The notes under the pieces are model-generated. The model had not been told where the DNA came from, searched no databases, and saw only the letters and a program-made list of their open reading frames with translations. The translations under genes and the position numbers were made by a program. From positions 41,492 through 105,491 of the forward strand of contig DVKY01000044.1 of assembly GCA_018715765.1 (NCBI GenBank): DNA of 64,000 nt, written 5' to 3'. This document shows, piece by piece, positions 7,914-15,952 of this stretch; the first letter of the stretch is position 1; each line of letters opens with the position of its first letter. Source of the DNA: Fimivicinus intestinavium. Lineage in GTDB: Bacteria; Bacillota; Clostridia; Oscillospirales; Acutalibacteraceae.

Positions 7914-8975
7914 TCAGCCAAGCTGAAACTCCTCCAAAAAAGGGCGAAACGCCGAAGGCAGCGCATACTGATCCGCCAGCTCCTGCGGCGTTACCCAGCA
8001 AAGGCCCGCACCCGGCGGCGTTTCCTCCACGCGGATGCGGTAAGCGGTCATGTGCCACTCAACATGGGTAAAAACATGCTTTGCCTGCCCGCATTTTTCA
8101 ATCCGAAGCGCTTGCAGGCCCCATTTCTCCGCCGCAGCACGCGCTATCTGCGGCGCATCTGCGGCAGCAACCAGCTCATTGGGCAGTTCCCAGAGCCCGG
8201 CCAGCAGGCCCCGGCCCGGCCTGCGGTGCAGAGCGAGCTTTCCGCCACACAAAAATAAAAAAACCGCGCGCTGCTCAACCCGGCGCGCCTTTTTTGCCGC
8301 CTTCACAGGGAAAGCGCAGGGGTTCCCTCCTGCAAAGCCCGCGCAAAGCGATTTCAGCGGGCAGGCTTCGCACTGCGGCACCCCGTTGGGTAGGCAAACC
8401 GTAGCGCCGAGCTCCATCAGCGCCTGATTAAAGGCCCCAGGCGCATCCGATGGAATAGCCAGGCGCACGCGCTGCTCAATCTGTTTTCTCACTTTGACAT
8501 CGCTAATATTGGAAGAATCAGCTGTAATACGGGTGACGACGCGCAGCACATTTCCATCCACCGCCGGGGCTGGGAGCCCATAAGCAATTGAGGCGATTGC
8601 GCCGGCCGTGTAGGGGCCGATTCCAGGCAGGGAGAGCAGCGCTTCATAGCTGCGGGGCAACTCCCCGCCATAGCGCTCCATTACCTGGCAGGCGGCCTTG
8701 TGCAGGTTGCGCACGCGGCTGTAGTATCCCAGCCCTTCCCAAAGCTTTAAATACGTCTCCTCCGGGGCCTCTGCCAGCGCCCGGATATCCGGAAGCATCT
8801 TCATAAAGCGCTCAAAATAAGGCTTCACAGCCTCCACCCGGGTTTGCTGCAGCATAATCTCTGAAACCCACACACGATATGGCGTAGGCGCATCCCGCCA
8901 GGGAAGGCTGCGCGCATTTTGCCGGTACCATCTAAGCAGCGGCGCAGATATTTTTGCAAAGCCGGCAGTATCCAA
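7914..8975 (-). CDS. mutY: Adenine DNA glycosylase MutY
   Basis: 353 aa. Removes adenine opposite 8-oxoguanine. Catalytic Glu39 (SEIMLQQTR), helix-hairpin-helix LPGIGPYTAGA (116-126) followed by Asp140 (AVDGNVLRV), and a [4Fe-4S] loop with Cys194, 202, 205 and 211; the first spacing is seven residues instead of the usual six. The C-terminal part (about 225-353) is the NUDIX-like 8-oxoG recognition domain. Start at TTG 8975: GAGGAG lies 8 nt upstream, whereas the longer ATG frame to 9035 lacks an SD. Last gene of the operon MFS-AGCS-deoxyinosine glycosylase-mutY, placing two base-excision enzymes together. Confidence 0.95.
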   Translation of the reverse strand: MDTAGFAKISAPLLRWYRQNARSLPWRDAPTPYRVWVSEIMLQQTRVEAVKPYFERFMKMLPDIRALAEAPEETYLKLWEGLGYYSRVRNLHKAACQVMERYGGELPRSYEALLSLPGIGPYTAGAIASIAYGLPAPAVDGNVLRVVTRITADSSNISDVKVRKQIEQRVRLAIPSDAPGAFNQALMELGATVCLPNGVPQCEACPLKSLCAGFAGGNPCAFPVKAAKKARRVEQRAVFLFLCGGKLALHRRPGRGLLAGLWELPNELVAAADAPQIARAAAEKWGLQALRIEKCGQAKHVFTHVEWHMTAYRIRVEETPPGAGLCWVTPQELADQYALPSAFRPFLEEFQLG

Positions 8976-9044
8976 CAGTAGTTCTCCTCTTTTCTGCAAT
9001 GATCTCCCTGTTCCCGGCCAAGGCCCCAGGCGCAATTCTCCGGC

Positions 9045-9542
9045 TCAAAAATCCGTATATTTTAACAGCACGCGGTATGCGCACACAAGCTGCTCCAGCG
9101 TGCAATCACGGCAGTTGGCCGCGCTGGGCGAGGGCAAATACACGCTTGCCCGACCGGTCTGGGGAAGGCACAGCCTGCGGTAGAGCTCCGACGCCTTCCT
9201 CCCAGTTGTAAAAATGGCCTGCACCGGCGCCGCCTCCAGCACCGGACGCAGGTCGTTCGCCACAGGGCGGCGAATGCTGTGATCTGCCGCGCCCTGTATC
9301 TCACAGGAGGCCAGCACATCCCAGAGCGCGATATGATGCGCCAGCACAAACGCACGCTTTTCCGTATTGCTCACGGGCAGCGGCTCTTGGAACAGCGCCG
9401 CAAGGATCCGCCAGAAGCGGTTTTGCGGATGCGCATAATAAAAACCCTCCTCCCTGGATTTGGGGGAGGGCATTGTGCCGAGGATCAGCACACGGGAATG
9501 CGCGTCATACACAGGCTTCAGCGGGTGCTTCACCACACTCAT
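9045..9542 (-). CDS. DNA-deoxyinosine (hypoxanthine) glycosylase, UDG superfamily family 6
   Basis: 165 aa, full length for the family. The N-terminal motif LILGTMPSPKSREEGFYYAH and NRFW are characteristic of the HDG group of the uracil-DNA glycosylase superfamily, which excises hypoxanthine (deaminated adenine) from DNA. The C-terminal LPSPSAANC corresponds to the superfamily HPSP-type motif, with Leu replacing the His of classical UDG, usual for HDG. The ATG lies 2 nt after the AGCS stop, its SD inside that gene, so translation is coupled. It lies upstream of mutY; both act on mispaired or damaged purines. Confidence 0.9.
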   Translation of the reverse strand: MSVVKHPLKPVYDAHSRVLILGTMPSPKSREEGFYYAHPQNRFWRILAALFQEPLPVSNTEKRAFVLAHHIALWDVLASCEIQGAADHSIRRPVANDLRPVLEAAPVQAIFTTGRKASELYRRLCLPQTGRASVYLPSPSAANCRDCTLEQLVCAYRVLLKYTDF

Positions 9543-9544
9543 TT

Positions 9545-10930
9545 TCAGGAACCCTCTTCCGGCGTTTTGCGCTGCGTATACGCCCGGTAGAGCCGGGAAA
9601 CCGTCCCGCTCAGGCCGAGCAGGCCAAGCAGATTCGGAATCACCATCAGGCCGTTAAAGGTGTCGGAAAGGCTCCAGACAAGATCCACCTTCAGCGTGGA
9701 ACCAACGGCGACAAAGATACACACCAGCAGCGCATAAACCTTCACGCCCTTCTTGCCGAATAGGGCGCGGATATTGACCTCTCCAAAAAAATACCAGCCG
9801 ACAATTGTGGAAAACGCAAAAAAGAACATACAGATGGCAATAAACACCGTGCCGCCATAGCCAAACACCGATTCAAAGCCCGCCTGCGTCAGATCGACGC
9901 CCTGAAGCTCGCCGCTGTAGCCGCGCGGCAACACGCCTGTGACGAGCACAACGAGAGCCGTCAGCGTTAAAATGATAAAGGTATCCAAAAACACGCCCAT
10001 CATGGCGACAATTCCCTGATCGCAGGGATGCTTTACCTTGGCAATCGCATGGGCGTGCGGGGTGGAACCCATGCCCGCCTCATTGGAAAACAAGCCGCGC
10101 GCCACGCCGAAGCGAATGGATTTCTGCACCGTGATCCCGATCACGCCGCCCGTAACCGCCTGTGGAGAAAATGCGCCTGTGAAGATCTGCGCAAAGGCAT
10201 CCGGGATCTTGCGGAAATGGACGGCGACAATCGCCAACGCTCCAACAATATAAAACAGCGCCATAACCGGCACAATTTTTTCCGTTACGCTCGCAATCCG
10301 CTGCACTCCGCCCAGAAAGATAAAGCCCGCAATGGCTGCAACAATCACGCCGACCGCCAACGGCGGGAGATCAAACGCATTTTGAAACGCCGCGCCGATG
10401 GAATTGGACTGCACCATATTCCCCATAAAGCCGAGCGCACAAATAACCAGGGCGGAAAAGACCGTCGCCAACACCTTGCCGAAGCGGCCCCGAAACGCCG
10501 CCCGAATATAGTAGGCCGGGCCGCCGGTGACCTCGCCGTCGCGCGTGGTTTTATACTTCTGCGCCAGCGTGGCCTCCGCAAAAATCGTTGCCATGCCAAA
10601 AAATGCGCTCAGCCACATCCAGAAAATCGCGCCGGGCCCGCCGCCGATAAGCGCCGTAGCCGCGCCCGCGAGGTTCCCGGTGCCAACCTGGGCGGCAACG
10701 GCTGTGGCCAGGGATTGAAAGGAGCTCATCCCGCCGCCATCCGCCTTGGCCCCGCGCAGGCGGACGCCGCCAAACGTCCGGCGGAAGCTCTCGCCAAAGC
10801 GGCGCACCTGAATGAATTTCAGCCGGAAGGTGAAATAGATCCCAGTGCCGCAAAGCAAAAACAAAAGCAGATAATCCCAAAGATAGTGGTTGACCGATTC
10901 AACGGCGGTTTGTAAAAACGACAAGGCCAT
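9545..10930 (-). CDS. AGCS-family sodium:alanine/glycine symporter
   Basis: 461 aa integral membrane protein with roughly ten to eleven hydrophobic segments. Family signatures: TFRLKFIQVRRF near the N-terminus, SFQSLATAVAAQVGTGNLAGAA (the sodium/amino-acid binding region), GGPGAIFWMWLSAFFGMAT and VARGLFSNEAGMGSTPHAHA. It imports alanine or glycine with Na+. SD AAAGGAG is unusually close to the ATG. Located 21 nt after the MFS gene and 2 nt before the glycosylase, inside a four-gene operon whose members are otherwise functionally unrelated. Confidence 0.93.
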   Translation of the reverse strand: MALSFLQTAVESVNHYLWDYLLLFLLCGTGIYFTFRLKFIQVRRFGESFRRTFGGVRLRGAKADGGGMSSFQSLATAVAAQVGTGNLAGAATALIGGGPGAIFWMWLSAFFGMATIFAEATLAQKYKTTRDGEVTGGPAYYIRAAFRGRFGKVLATVFSALVICALGFMGNMVQSNSIGAAFQNAFDLPPLAVGVIVAAIAGFIFLGGVQRIASVTEKIVPVMALFYIVGALAIVAVHFRKIPDAFAQIFTGAFSPQAVTGGVIGITVQKSIRFGVARGLFSNEAGMGSTPHAHAIAKVKHPCDQGIVAMMGVFLDTFIILTLTALVVLVTGVLPRGYSGELQGVDLTQAGFESVFGYGGTVFIAICMFFFAFSTIVGWYFFGEVNIRALFGKKGVKVYALLVCIFVAVGSTLKVDLVWSLSDTFNGLMVIPNLLGLLGLSGTVSRLYRAYTQRKTPEEGS

Positions 10931-10951
10931 TGCTCCTTTTTATGTAATCAT

Positions 10952-12139
10952 TCAAGCGGCTTTTTCTGCCGCGTGCGCTTTTGCAACCGTCCGGTTCAGC
11001 CGCTCCGACATGCAGAGCATCAGCACGGCGAGCGCAAGAAGGTAAACGGGATAAAGCCCGATATGGATATGCGTCGCGATCAGGCCAAACAACGGCGGCA
11101 TAAAGGTTGTGCCCACATAGGCGCTCGCCATCTGGATGCCGATAATCGCCTGTGAATTCTCCTTGCCAAAGTTTGCGGGCGTCGCGTGGATAACGGAAGG
11201 GTAAATCGGGGCGCAGCCCAGGCCGACGACAATGAGGCCCACCAGTGCAAATGCGTCATATGAGATGGGGAGCGCCACCAGCAAAATGCCCGCAACTGCG
11301 GTCAAAATCCCGATCCGGATCATCCGCCGGTCGCCCAGCCGTTCGGCCACAAATCCGCATAAAAAGCGGCCGAACGTAATCCCGAGGAAAAACAGCGAGG
11401 CAAAGCTCGCGGCCGTCTCCTCTGAAATCCCGCGCAGCTGCACCAGGTAGCTGCTTGCCCAGAGGCCCGCGGTCTGCTCCAGCGCGCAGTAGCCAAAAAA
11501 CGTGACCATCACCAGCGGCACGCCCTTGATCCGCACCGCCTGGCGCAGGCTCAGCGCCTTGGCCGGCTTTTCCGCCTGCGCCTGCTGCACCCGCTCCCGC
11601 CGCCAAAGGGGGAGGCTGACGAAGAGAAACGCCGCCAAAACAATTTGCACAAGGGAAACGATCCTGTACCCATTGTGCCAGCCCAGGCCGCCCGTCAGGC
11701 AATAGCTCATAATATAGGGGCTCACCGCCGCGCCAACCCCCCAAAAGCAATGCAGCCAGCTCATATGGCGGGAGGCATAGTGCAGCGCGACATAATTATT
11801 CAGCGCGGCGTCCACAGCGCCGGCGCCCAGTCCATAAGGCACCGCCCACAGGCACAGCATCCAGAAGGCGTTTGAAATGGAGAAGCCAAACAGCGCCACC
11901 GCCGTCATCAGCACGCTCACGGCTGTAACCAGGCCTGCCCCAAATTTTCTTGTGAGCCTGTCGGAGAGGAGGCTGGATACAATCGTCCCGCCCGAAATAA
12001 TCATGGTGATCACGCCGGCGGAGGAAAGCGCCACCCCCAGCTCCCCATACATCACCGGCCATGCCGAGCCGATCAGGGAATCCGGCAGCCCCAGGCTGAT
12101 AAACGCCACATAGATGATCGCCAGCAGCAATGCATACAT
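10952..12139 (-). CDS. Major facilitator superfamily transporter
   Basis: 395 aa with about twelve hydrophobic segments. The first loop has DRLTRKFGAG, the MFS motif A position, with a weaker repeat in the second half (AERLGDRRMIR). The N-terminal ISLGLPDSLIGSAWPVMYGE and the central LHCFWGVGAAVSPY resemble the FucP/sugar-type MFS branch of clostridia, but the substrate cannot be deduced. SD AAGGGG precedes the ATG. First gene of the operon leading to mutY, behind its own promoter (12227-12255). Confidence 0.85.
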   Translation of the reverse strand: MYALLLAIIYVAFISLGLPDSLIGSAWPVMYGELGVALSSAGVITMIISGGTIVSSLLSDRLTRKFGAGLVTAVSVLMTAVALFGFSISNAFWMLCLWAVPYGLGAGAVDAALNNYVALHYASRHMSWLHCFWGVGAAVSPYIMSYCLTGGLGWHNGYRIVSLVQIVLAAFLFVSLPLWRRERVQQAQAEKPAKALSLRQAVRIKGVPLVMVTFFGYCALEQTAGLWASSYLVQLRGISEETAASFASLFFLGITFGRFLCGFVAERLGDRRMIRIGILTAVAGILLVALPISYDAFALVGLIVVGLGCAPIYPSVIHATPANFGKENSQAIIGIQMASAYVGTTFMPPLFGLIATHIHIGLYPVYLLALAVLMLCMSERLNRTVAKAHAAEKAA

Positions 12140-12226
12140 AAGGTTAACCCCTTCTTCCTTATTTTTTGCTTATCAGGGCATATTCATCCGGCCCCAGCGG
12201 TAATTCCGCATGCATACTGGTTATTT

Positions 12227-12255
12227 ATCATAGCGGTTTTGCCCGCCTTTGTACA
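12227..12255 (-). promoter_or_regulatory. Probable promoter of the MFS-AGCS-glycosylase-mutY operon
   Basis: Minus strand TGTACA (12250-12255), 17-nt spacer, TATGAT (12227-12232). The -35 is a moderate match. Confidence 0.5.
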
Positions 12256-12299
12256 GGGTTATTTCAAAAATAAAGCCTATTTCCCTTTCCAAATTCGTC

Positions 12300-13418
12300 T
12301 TATTCCGTCGTTTCAAGCACGGCAAGCAGCTCTCCGATCACCGTGTTGGAGAGCAAAAAGCCCTTTTGTGTCAGTCGGATGCCCTCCTCATCCTGCGCCG
12401 CAAGGCCGTATGCCGCCAGCCTGTGCGCGGCCTGCCGCATACGCGCCGGGAGCCCGTGCCCATAGCGCTGACGCACAAGCTCCTCCCGCAGCCCCTGCGT
12501 CAGCCGCAGGCGCAGCATCGCATATTCCTCAAACGAGCCGCCTTCCCCATCCTGCATGGGGGCGACGCCCCTGACGAACGCTTCCCAATCCCGCGGGTAA
12601 AAAAAGCGTTGTCCCTCCAGAAACGAGTGCGCGGAGGCGCCAAGGCCGAGATATTCCTCCGCGTTCCAATATTTCAAATTGTGGCGGCTTTCAAAGCCGG
12701 GGCGGGCAAAATTGGAAATTTCATATTGTCGGAAGCCCGCCTGCTCCAGCAGTGCGCACGCCTGCTCATAAAAATCGCACACGGTATCCTCATCCGGCAG
12801 GCAAAGCGTTTCCTCCCGCCGGGCGAATACCGTCCCCTCTTCTATTTTTAAGAGATAAGCGCTGATGTGCGTCACCCCCGCCTGCGCGCAAAACGCCACG
12901 CTGCGGCGCAGGCTCTCCGCCGTCTGCCCCGGGATACCGATCATCAGATCGAGCGAAAGGTTTTGGATACCGGCCGCTTTGGCAAGGCGGATGCACGCCT
13001 GCGCCTGCTCGGGGCCGGCGCGGCGGCCCAGCGCACGGCGCTCCTCTTCCACAGCGGATTGCAGGCCGAGCGAAATCCGGTTGACGCCCGCCTCCGCCAG
13101 CGCTTCAAACAGCCGCTCATCCGCGTCGGAGGGGTTGCACTCCACTGTGATCTCCGCGCCGTCCAGGCCAAAGCAGGAGCGCGCTTCCCGCACAAGGCGC
13201 GCCAATCGCGCCCCTCCAAGCAGCGACGGCGTTCCCCCGCCGAAATAGAGCGTATCCGCCCCTCTCCCGGCACGCCCGGCCCAACAGGCGAGCGCCGCTG
13301 CCAAAGCCTGCGTATATGTATCCATGCGCGCCTCGTCCGCCCGCATGGAATAGAAGTCGCAATAGGGGCACCTCCCACGGCAAAACGGGATGTGCAGATA
13401 AAGCCCGATCGGCTGCAT
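12300..13418 (-). CDS. hemW: HemW-like radical SAM heme chaperone
   Basis: 372 aa. Radical-SAM cluster motif C13-x3-C17-x2-C20 (FCRGRCPYCDFYS), followed by YFGGGTPSLL, VECNPSD, NRISLGLQSA and SLDLMIGIPGQT, the standard HemN/HemW core. The HemW-type fourth residue after the cluster and the shorter C-terminal winged-helix domain (about 290-372) favour HemW, which binds and inserts heme, over the oxidative HemN. SD GGGGGGGACGGGG. It sits alone between two other transcription units; no heme biosynthesis gene is in the window. Confidence 0.88.
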   Translation of the reverse strand: MQPIGLYLHIPFCRGRCPYCDFYSMRADEARMDTYTQALAAALACWAGRAGRGADTLYFGGGTPSLLGGARLARLVREARSCFGLDGAEITVECNPSDADERLFEALAEAGVNRISLGLQSAVEEERRALGRRAGPEQAQACIRLAKAAGIQNLSLDLMIGIPGQTAESLRRSVAFCAQAGVTHISAYLLKIEEGTVFARREETLCLPDEDTVCDFYEQACALLEQAGFRQYEISNFARPGFESRHNLKYWNAEEYLGLGASAHSFLEGQRFFYPRDWEAFVRGVAPMQDGEGGSFEEYAMLRLRLTQGLREELVRQRYGHGLPARMRQAAHRLAAYGLAAQDEEGIRLTQKGFLLSNTVIGELLAVLETTE

Positions 13419-13544
13419 CCCCGTCCCCCCCTTTTTCTAAATTCTCGTTGGGCAGGAAAGCCAGCGCCGCCAGCCCGACGAACCAAACCCTGTCACAAGC
13501 ATATCATATTTCGGGCATGAGGGAAACAGGCGTTTGAGAAGCCC

Positions 13545-14594
13545 CTAAACAGAAAACTGCATCGGCCGCGTGAGATACTCGTTATACGGCATTTTTTCCA
13601 CCGTATAAAATCCGGGAGGGGCTTTTAGCAGCCACGGAATCCGGTTGACGACGGTGGCACAGGTGTGCTCCACCGTCGCCGGATGGCGGATGGAGCAATC
13701 CACATCCGGTTCGCCAAAAATCTTCCAATCGTTAAGATCGCTCTCCCCCGGGGCATAGACTTTGCCGACGCATTGGGTGACAATCTTGACGCCCTGCATG
13801 GTCTCTGTTGTCACCACAGCGGACATTCCCGTGCAGTCACCCTTTGGGATTGCACGGCCCAGCGTCTGGGAATAGATTTCCTCCTCATAAAAGGTTGGAA
13901 TACACTTCTGTGAATTGCTTCGGATTGTCCACCCCATCTTGGAGCAGAGCGCCTCGTTGGAGTTCCAGACATAGGCCGGGTCGCTGTTCGCGCTGGCGAT
14001 CGTCCGTTCAAACTCCTCCCGGCTCAAGCCTGCTCCGTGCGCCTGAGCAAGCGCAAGGCCATAATCCTCCACATTATAGCTCGTGATACCCTCAATGCGG
14101 TCGATGCGATGGCAGCCCCCTGCCAGCACGCTGATAAGGTTGCACCAGAAGATATCCTGCATCCCCGTTCCGGCCAGCGTACAGCCCTGTTGCTTGGCAA
14201 GCCGGTCGAGCCGGTTGGTGATGCCCGGCGAGGTCGTCCATGGGTAAAAGGCTTCCTCACAGGTAGAGATGGCATTGATGCCCCGCTGCGCGCACTTCTC
14301 AAAAAACGGCTCCATATCCGTCATAAAGCTAAACAGCGTCAGGATCGCCACCTGCGCATCGCAGCTGTCGAGCACCTCGTCCGCGTCACCGCTGATGAGA
14401 ATACCTGTTTGATACCCTAAGCCAGCAAAATCACCGATATCCATGCCGGCAAGCTCCGGGTTTCTATCAATCGCGCCGACAATCTCCGCGCCCTTTTCCA
14501 CCAGATACCGGATCAGCACTCTGGCCATCTTGCCGCAGCCATACTGCACCACACGGATTTTCTCCGGGAAAGCGCCCATTTCATAGGAACTCAT
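13545..14594 (-). CDS. 2,4-diaminopentanoate dehydrogenase-like NAD(P)-dependent enzyme
   Basis: 349 aa. An N-terminal Rossmann fold (IRVVQYGCGKMARVLIRYL) and a dihydrodipicolinate-reductase-like C-terminal half. The combination of TCEEAFYPW, GTGMQDIFWCNL and YNVEDYG is that of the ornithine-degradation enzyme Ord (2,4-diaminopentanoate dehydrogenase) and its relatives. None of the other ornithine genes (OraSE aminomutase, OrtAB thiolase) is nearby, so the substrate is uncertain. ATG 14594 chosen since AAAGGAG lies 8 nt upstream; a GTG at 14603 falls within the SD. Single gene, bounded upstream by a strong terminator. Confidence 0.8.
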   Translation of the reverse strand: MSSYEMGAFPEKIRVVQYGCGKMARVLIRYLVEKGAEIVGAIDRNPELAGMDIGDFAGLGYQTGILISGDADEVLDSCDAQVAILTLFSFMTDMEPFFEKCAQRGINAISTCEEAFYPWTTSPGITNRLDRLAKQQGCTLAGTGMQDIFWCNLISVLAGGCHRIDRIEGITSYNVEDYGLALAQAHGAGLSREEFERTIASANSDPAYVWNSNEALCSKMGWTIRSNSQKCIPTFYEEEIYSQTLGRAIPKGDCTGMSAVVTTETMQGVKIVTQCVGKVYAPGESDLNDWKIFGEPDVDCSIRHPATVEHTCATVVNRIPWLLKAPPGFYTVEKMPYNEYLTRPMQFSV

Positions 14595-14649
14595 TGGGAC
14601 CACTCCTTTTCCCCGGCCAGGCCGGGGTTTGTTTGCGCACTCCTTCCGC

Positions 14650-14692
14650 CGGAAAAAGTGCCGCCGGACTTATTTTGTCCGGCGGCACTTGC
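14650..14692 (-). terminator. Intrinsic terminator of tcdA
   Basis: 14-bp stem AAGTGCCGCCGGAC (14656-14669) / GTCCGGCGGCACTT (14677-14690), followed on the minus strand by TTTTTCC. Confidence 0.92.
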
Positions 14693-14776
14693 AATATACC
14701 AGTTTCAGGCAGGCGCATTCGGGGTGATCCTCTGCGAGGCCGCTGCGCCGGGCGGGCCCGCATGCAGGGCGGGGCG

Positions 14777-15514
14777 TCAGCCTCCGCTCAACACCCGGAC
14801 GGCCTCTCCGGCAAGCAGCAGCCCCGCCACAGGAGGCACAAAGGAAAGGCTTCCGGGCACACGTTTTTCCCCTTCCGCACAGGGTGCAGTCCGCACCGGT
14901 TCCTCACGGGAATAGACCACTCGCAGCGCCCGGACGCCCCTTTTTTTCAGCTCCCTGCGCATCACGCGGCAGAGGGGGCACACCTGCGTTTCGTAGATAT
15001 CCGCTATTTCAAACCGGGAAGGGTCCAGCTTGTTGCCCGTGCCCATGCAGGAAATGATAGGGGTTCCCATCTCCTGCGCGCGGCAGGCGAGGTCGATCTT
15101 CGCGCTGACGGTATCGACCGCATCCACAATAAAATCATACCTCGTTTCCCAGAACAGATGCGCGTTCTCCGGCAGATAAAATTCCGGCACAGGGTGCACA
15201 ACGCATGCGGGGTTAATATCCAGCACCCGCGCCCGTGCCACCTCCACCTTGGGACGGCCCAGCGTGGAGTGCAGCGCAAACAGCTGACGGTTAAGATTTG
15301 TCAGGGAAACGGCGTCGTGATCCACGAGCGTCAGCTCCCCGATCCCTGCACGGGCAAGGGCCTCCACCGCATAGGAGCCTACGCCACCAAGGCCAAAAAC
15401 GATCACATGGCTGCCGCGCAGCCGCTCGAGGGCAGCCTCCCCCAAAAGCATGCGTTCACGTGAAAATGCGTCTGTCACACCGCTTCCTCCCAACGCTTCC
15501 GATTCCCCTTCCAT
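14777..15514 (-). CDS. tcdA: tRNA threonylcarbamoyladenosine dehydratase TcdA
   Basis: 245 aa E1-like ThiF/HesA-family enzyme that cyclises t6A to ct6A at position 37 of ANN-decoding tRNAs using ATP. Adenylation motif GLGGVGSYAVEALARAG, then LVDHDAVSLTNLNRQ and DAVDTVSAKI; the CPLCRVMRRELKKRG block and C-terminal PPVAGLLLAGEAV are typical for TcdA. Tandem ATGs at 15517 and 15514; I prefer 15514 because AAAGG lies 6 nt before it. The upstream 240 nt form a foldback repeat (15525-15765) that would be the 5' leader of this mRNA. Confidence 0.9.
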   Translation of the reverse strand: MEGESEALGGSGVTDAFSRERMLLGEAALERLRGSHVIVFGLGGVGSYAVEALARAGIGELTLVDHDAVSLTNLNRQLFALHSTLGRPKVEVARARVLDINPACVVHPVPEFYLPENAHLFWETRYDFIVDAVDTVSAKIDLACRAQEMGTPIISCMGTGNKLDPSRFEIADIYETQVCPLCRVMRRELKKRGVRALRVVYSREEPVRTAPCAEGEKRVPGSLSFVPPVAGLLLAGEAVRVLSGG

Positions 15515-15524
15515 CATCCGCCTT

Positions 15525-15765
15525 TAGCATCCGTGTAGAAGGGGAACATCGCCGCTAAGGCGGGCCCGGCCGTGCCCTGCGGCCTTGCGATCCCCTCGCC
15601 TGAAGCGGCCTTAAGCGGTCCCTCGGAGTTTTCAGCCCGTGGCCAGGATGCGCCTGGCAAGGCAAACGACACAGCCTTCCTTTGCCGGAAGGCAAGGAGG
15701 ATCACGCAGCCAGAGGCGTGGCCACAGCGCTGAAAACCGATGGGTACCCTTGTACACTGATGCTA
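15525..15765. repeat. Foldback element with terminal inverted repeats, copy 1 (tcdA leader)
   Basis: 241 bp. The left end reads TAGCATCCGTGTAGAAGGGG and the right end is its imperfect reverse complement (CCCTTGTACACTGATGCTA). A nested inverted repeat, TTTTCAGCCCGTGGCC (near 15629) with GGCCACAGCGCTGAAAA (near 15720-15737), gives a second long stem. No protein is encoded. Related ends occur at 39870-39985 and 63765-63803. On the minus strand a promoter sits at its right edge, so it is transcribed as an untranslated leader. Confidence 0.8.
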
Positions 15766-15794
15766 TTGTAGCACAAGGGAACGGCCTGTGCCAA
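15765..15794 (-). promoter_or_regulatory. Sigma-A promoter driving the foldback leader and tcdA
   Basis: Minus strand TTGGCA (15789-15794), 18-nt spacer, TACAAT (15765-15770). Start of transcription would be near 15758, giving a 5' leader of about 240 nt. Confidence 0.65.
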
Positions 15795-15895
15795 GCCGCT
15801 TCCTTCTGTATAAACATAAATAAAAAATTAATTCAAAAATGTTTATTCTCCCCTTAATGTCCCTGCCGCCTGTGGGGATACAGTGGAAAATACAG

Positions 15896-15924
15896 TTGCG
15901 TTTTCACAGCAATCATGCTATATT
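15896..15924 (+). promoter_or_regulatory. Sigma-A promoter of the GH20 gene
   Basis: TTGCGT (15896-15901), 17-nt spacer, TATATT (15919-15924). It excludes the upstream in-frame start at 15839. Confidence 0.7.
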
Positions 15925-15952
15925 GACCGGGATGATAAATAATGGGGGTTCA

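Noticed and set aside
13545..14594. Dihydrodipicolinate reductase DapB
   Set aside because: Protein is longer and lacks the DapB His-His-x-K catalytic motif; the pattern fits the diaminopentanoate dehydrogenase group.
15525..15765. 6S RNA, tmRNA, RNase P RNA or SRP RNA
   Set aside because: The long foldback resembles 6S in general shape, but conserved blocks of these RNAs are not present and its ends recur as a repeat elsewhere.
15839..15952. N-terminal extension of the GH20 protein
   Set aside because: The promoter -35/-10 (15896-15924) lies within it.
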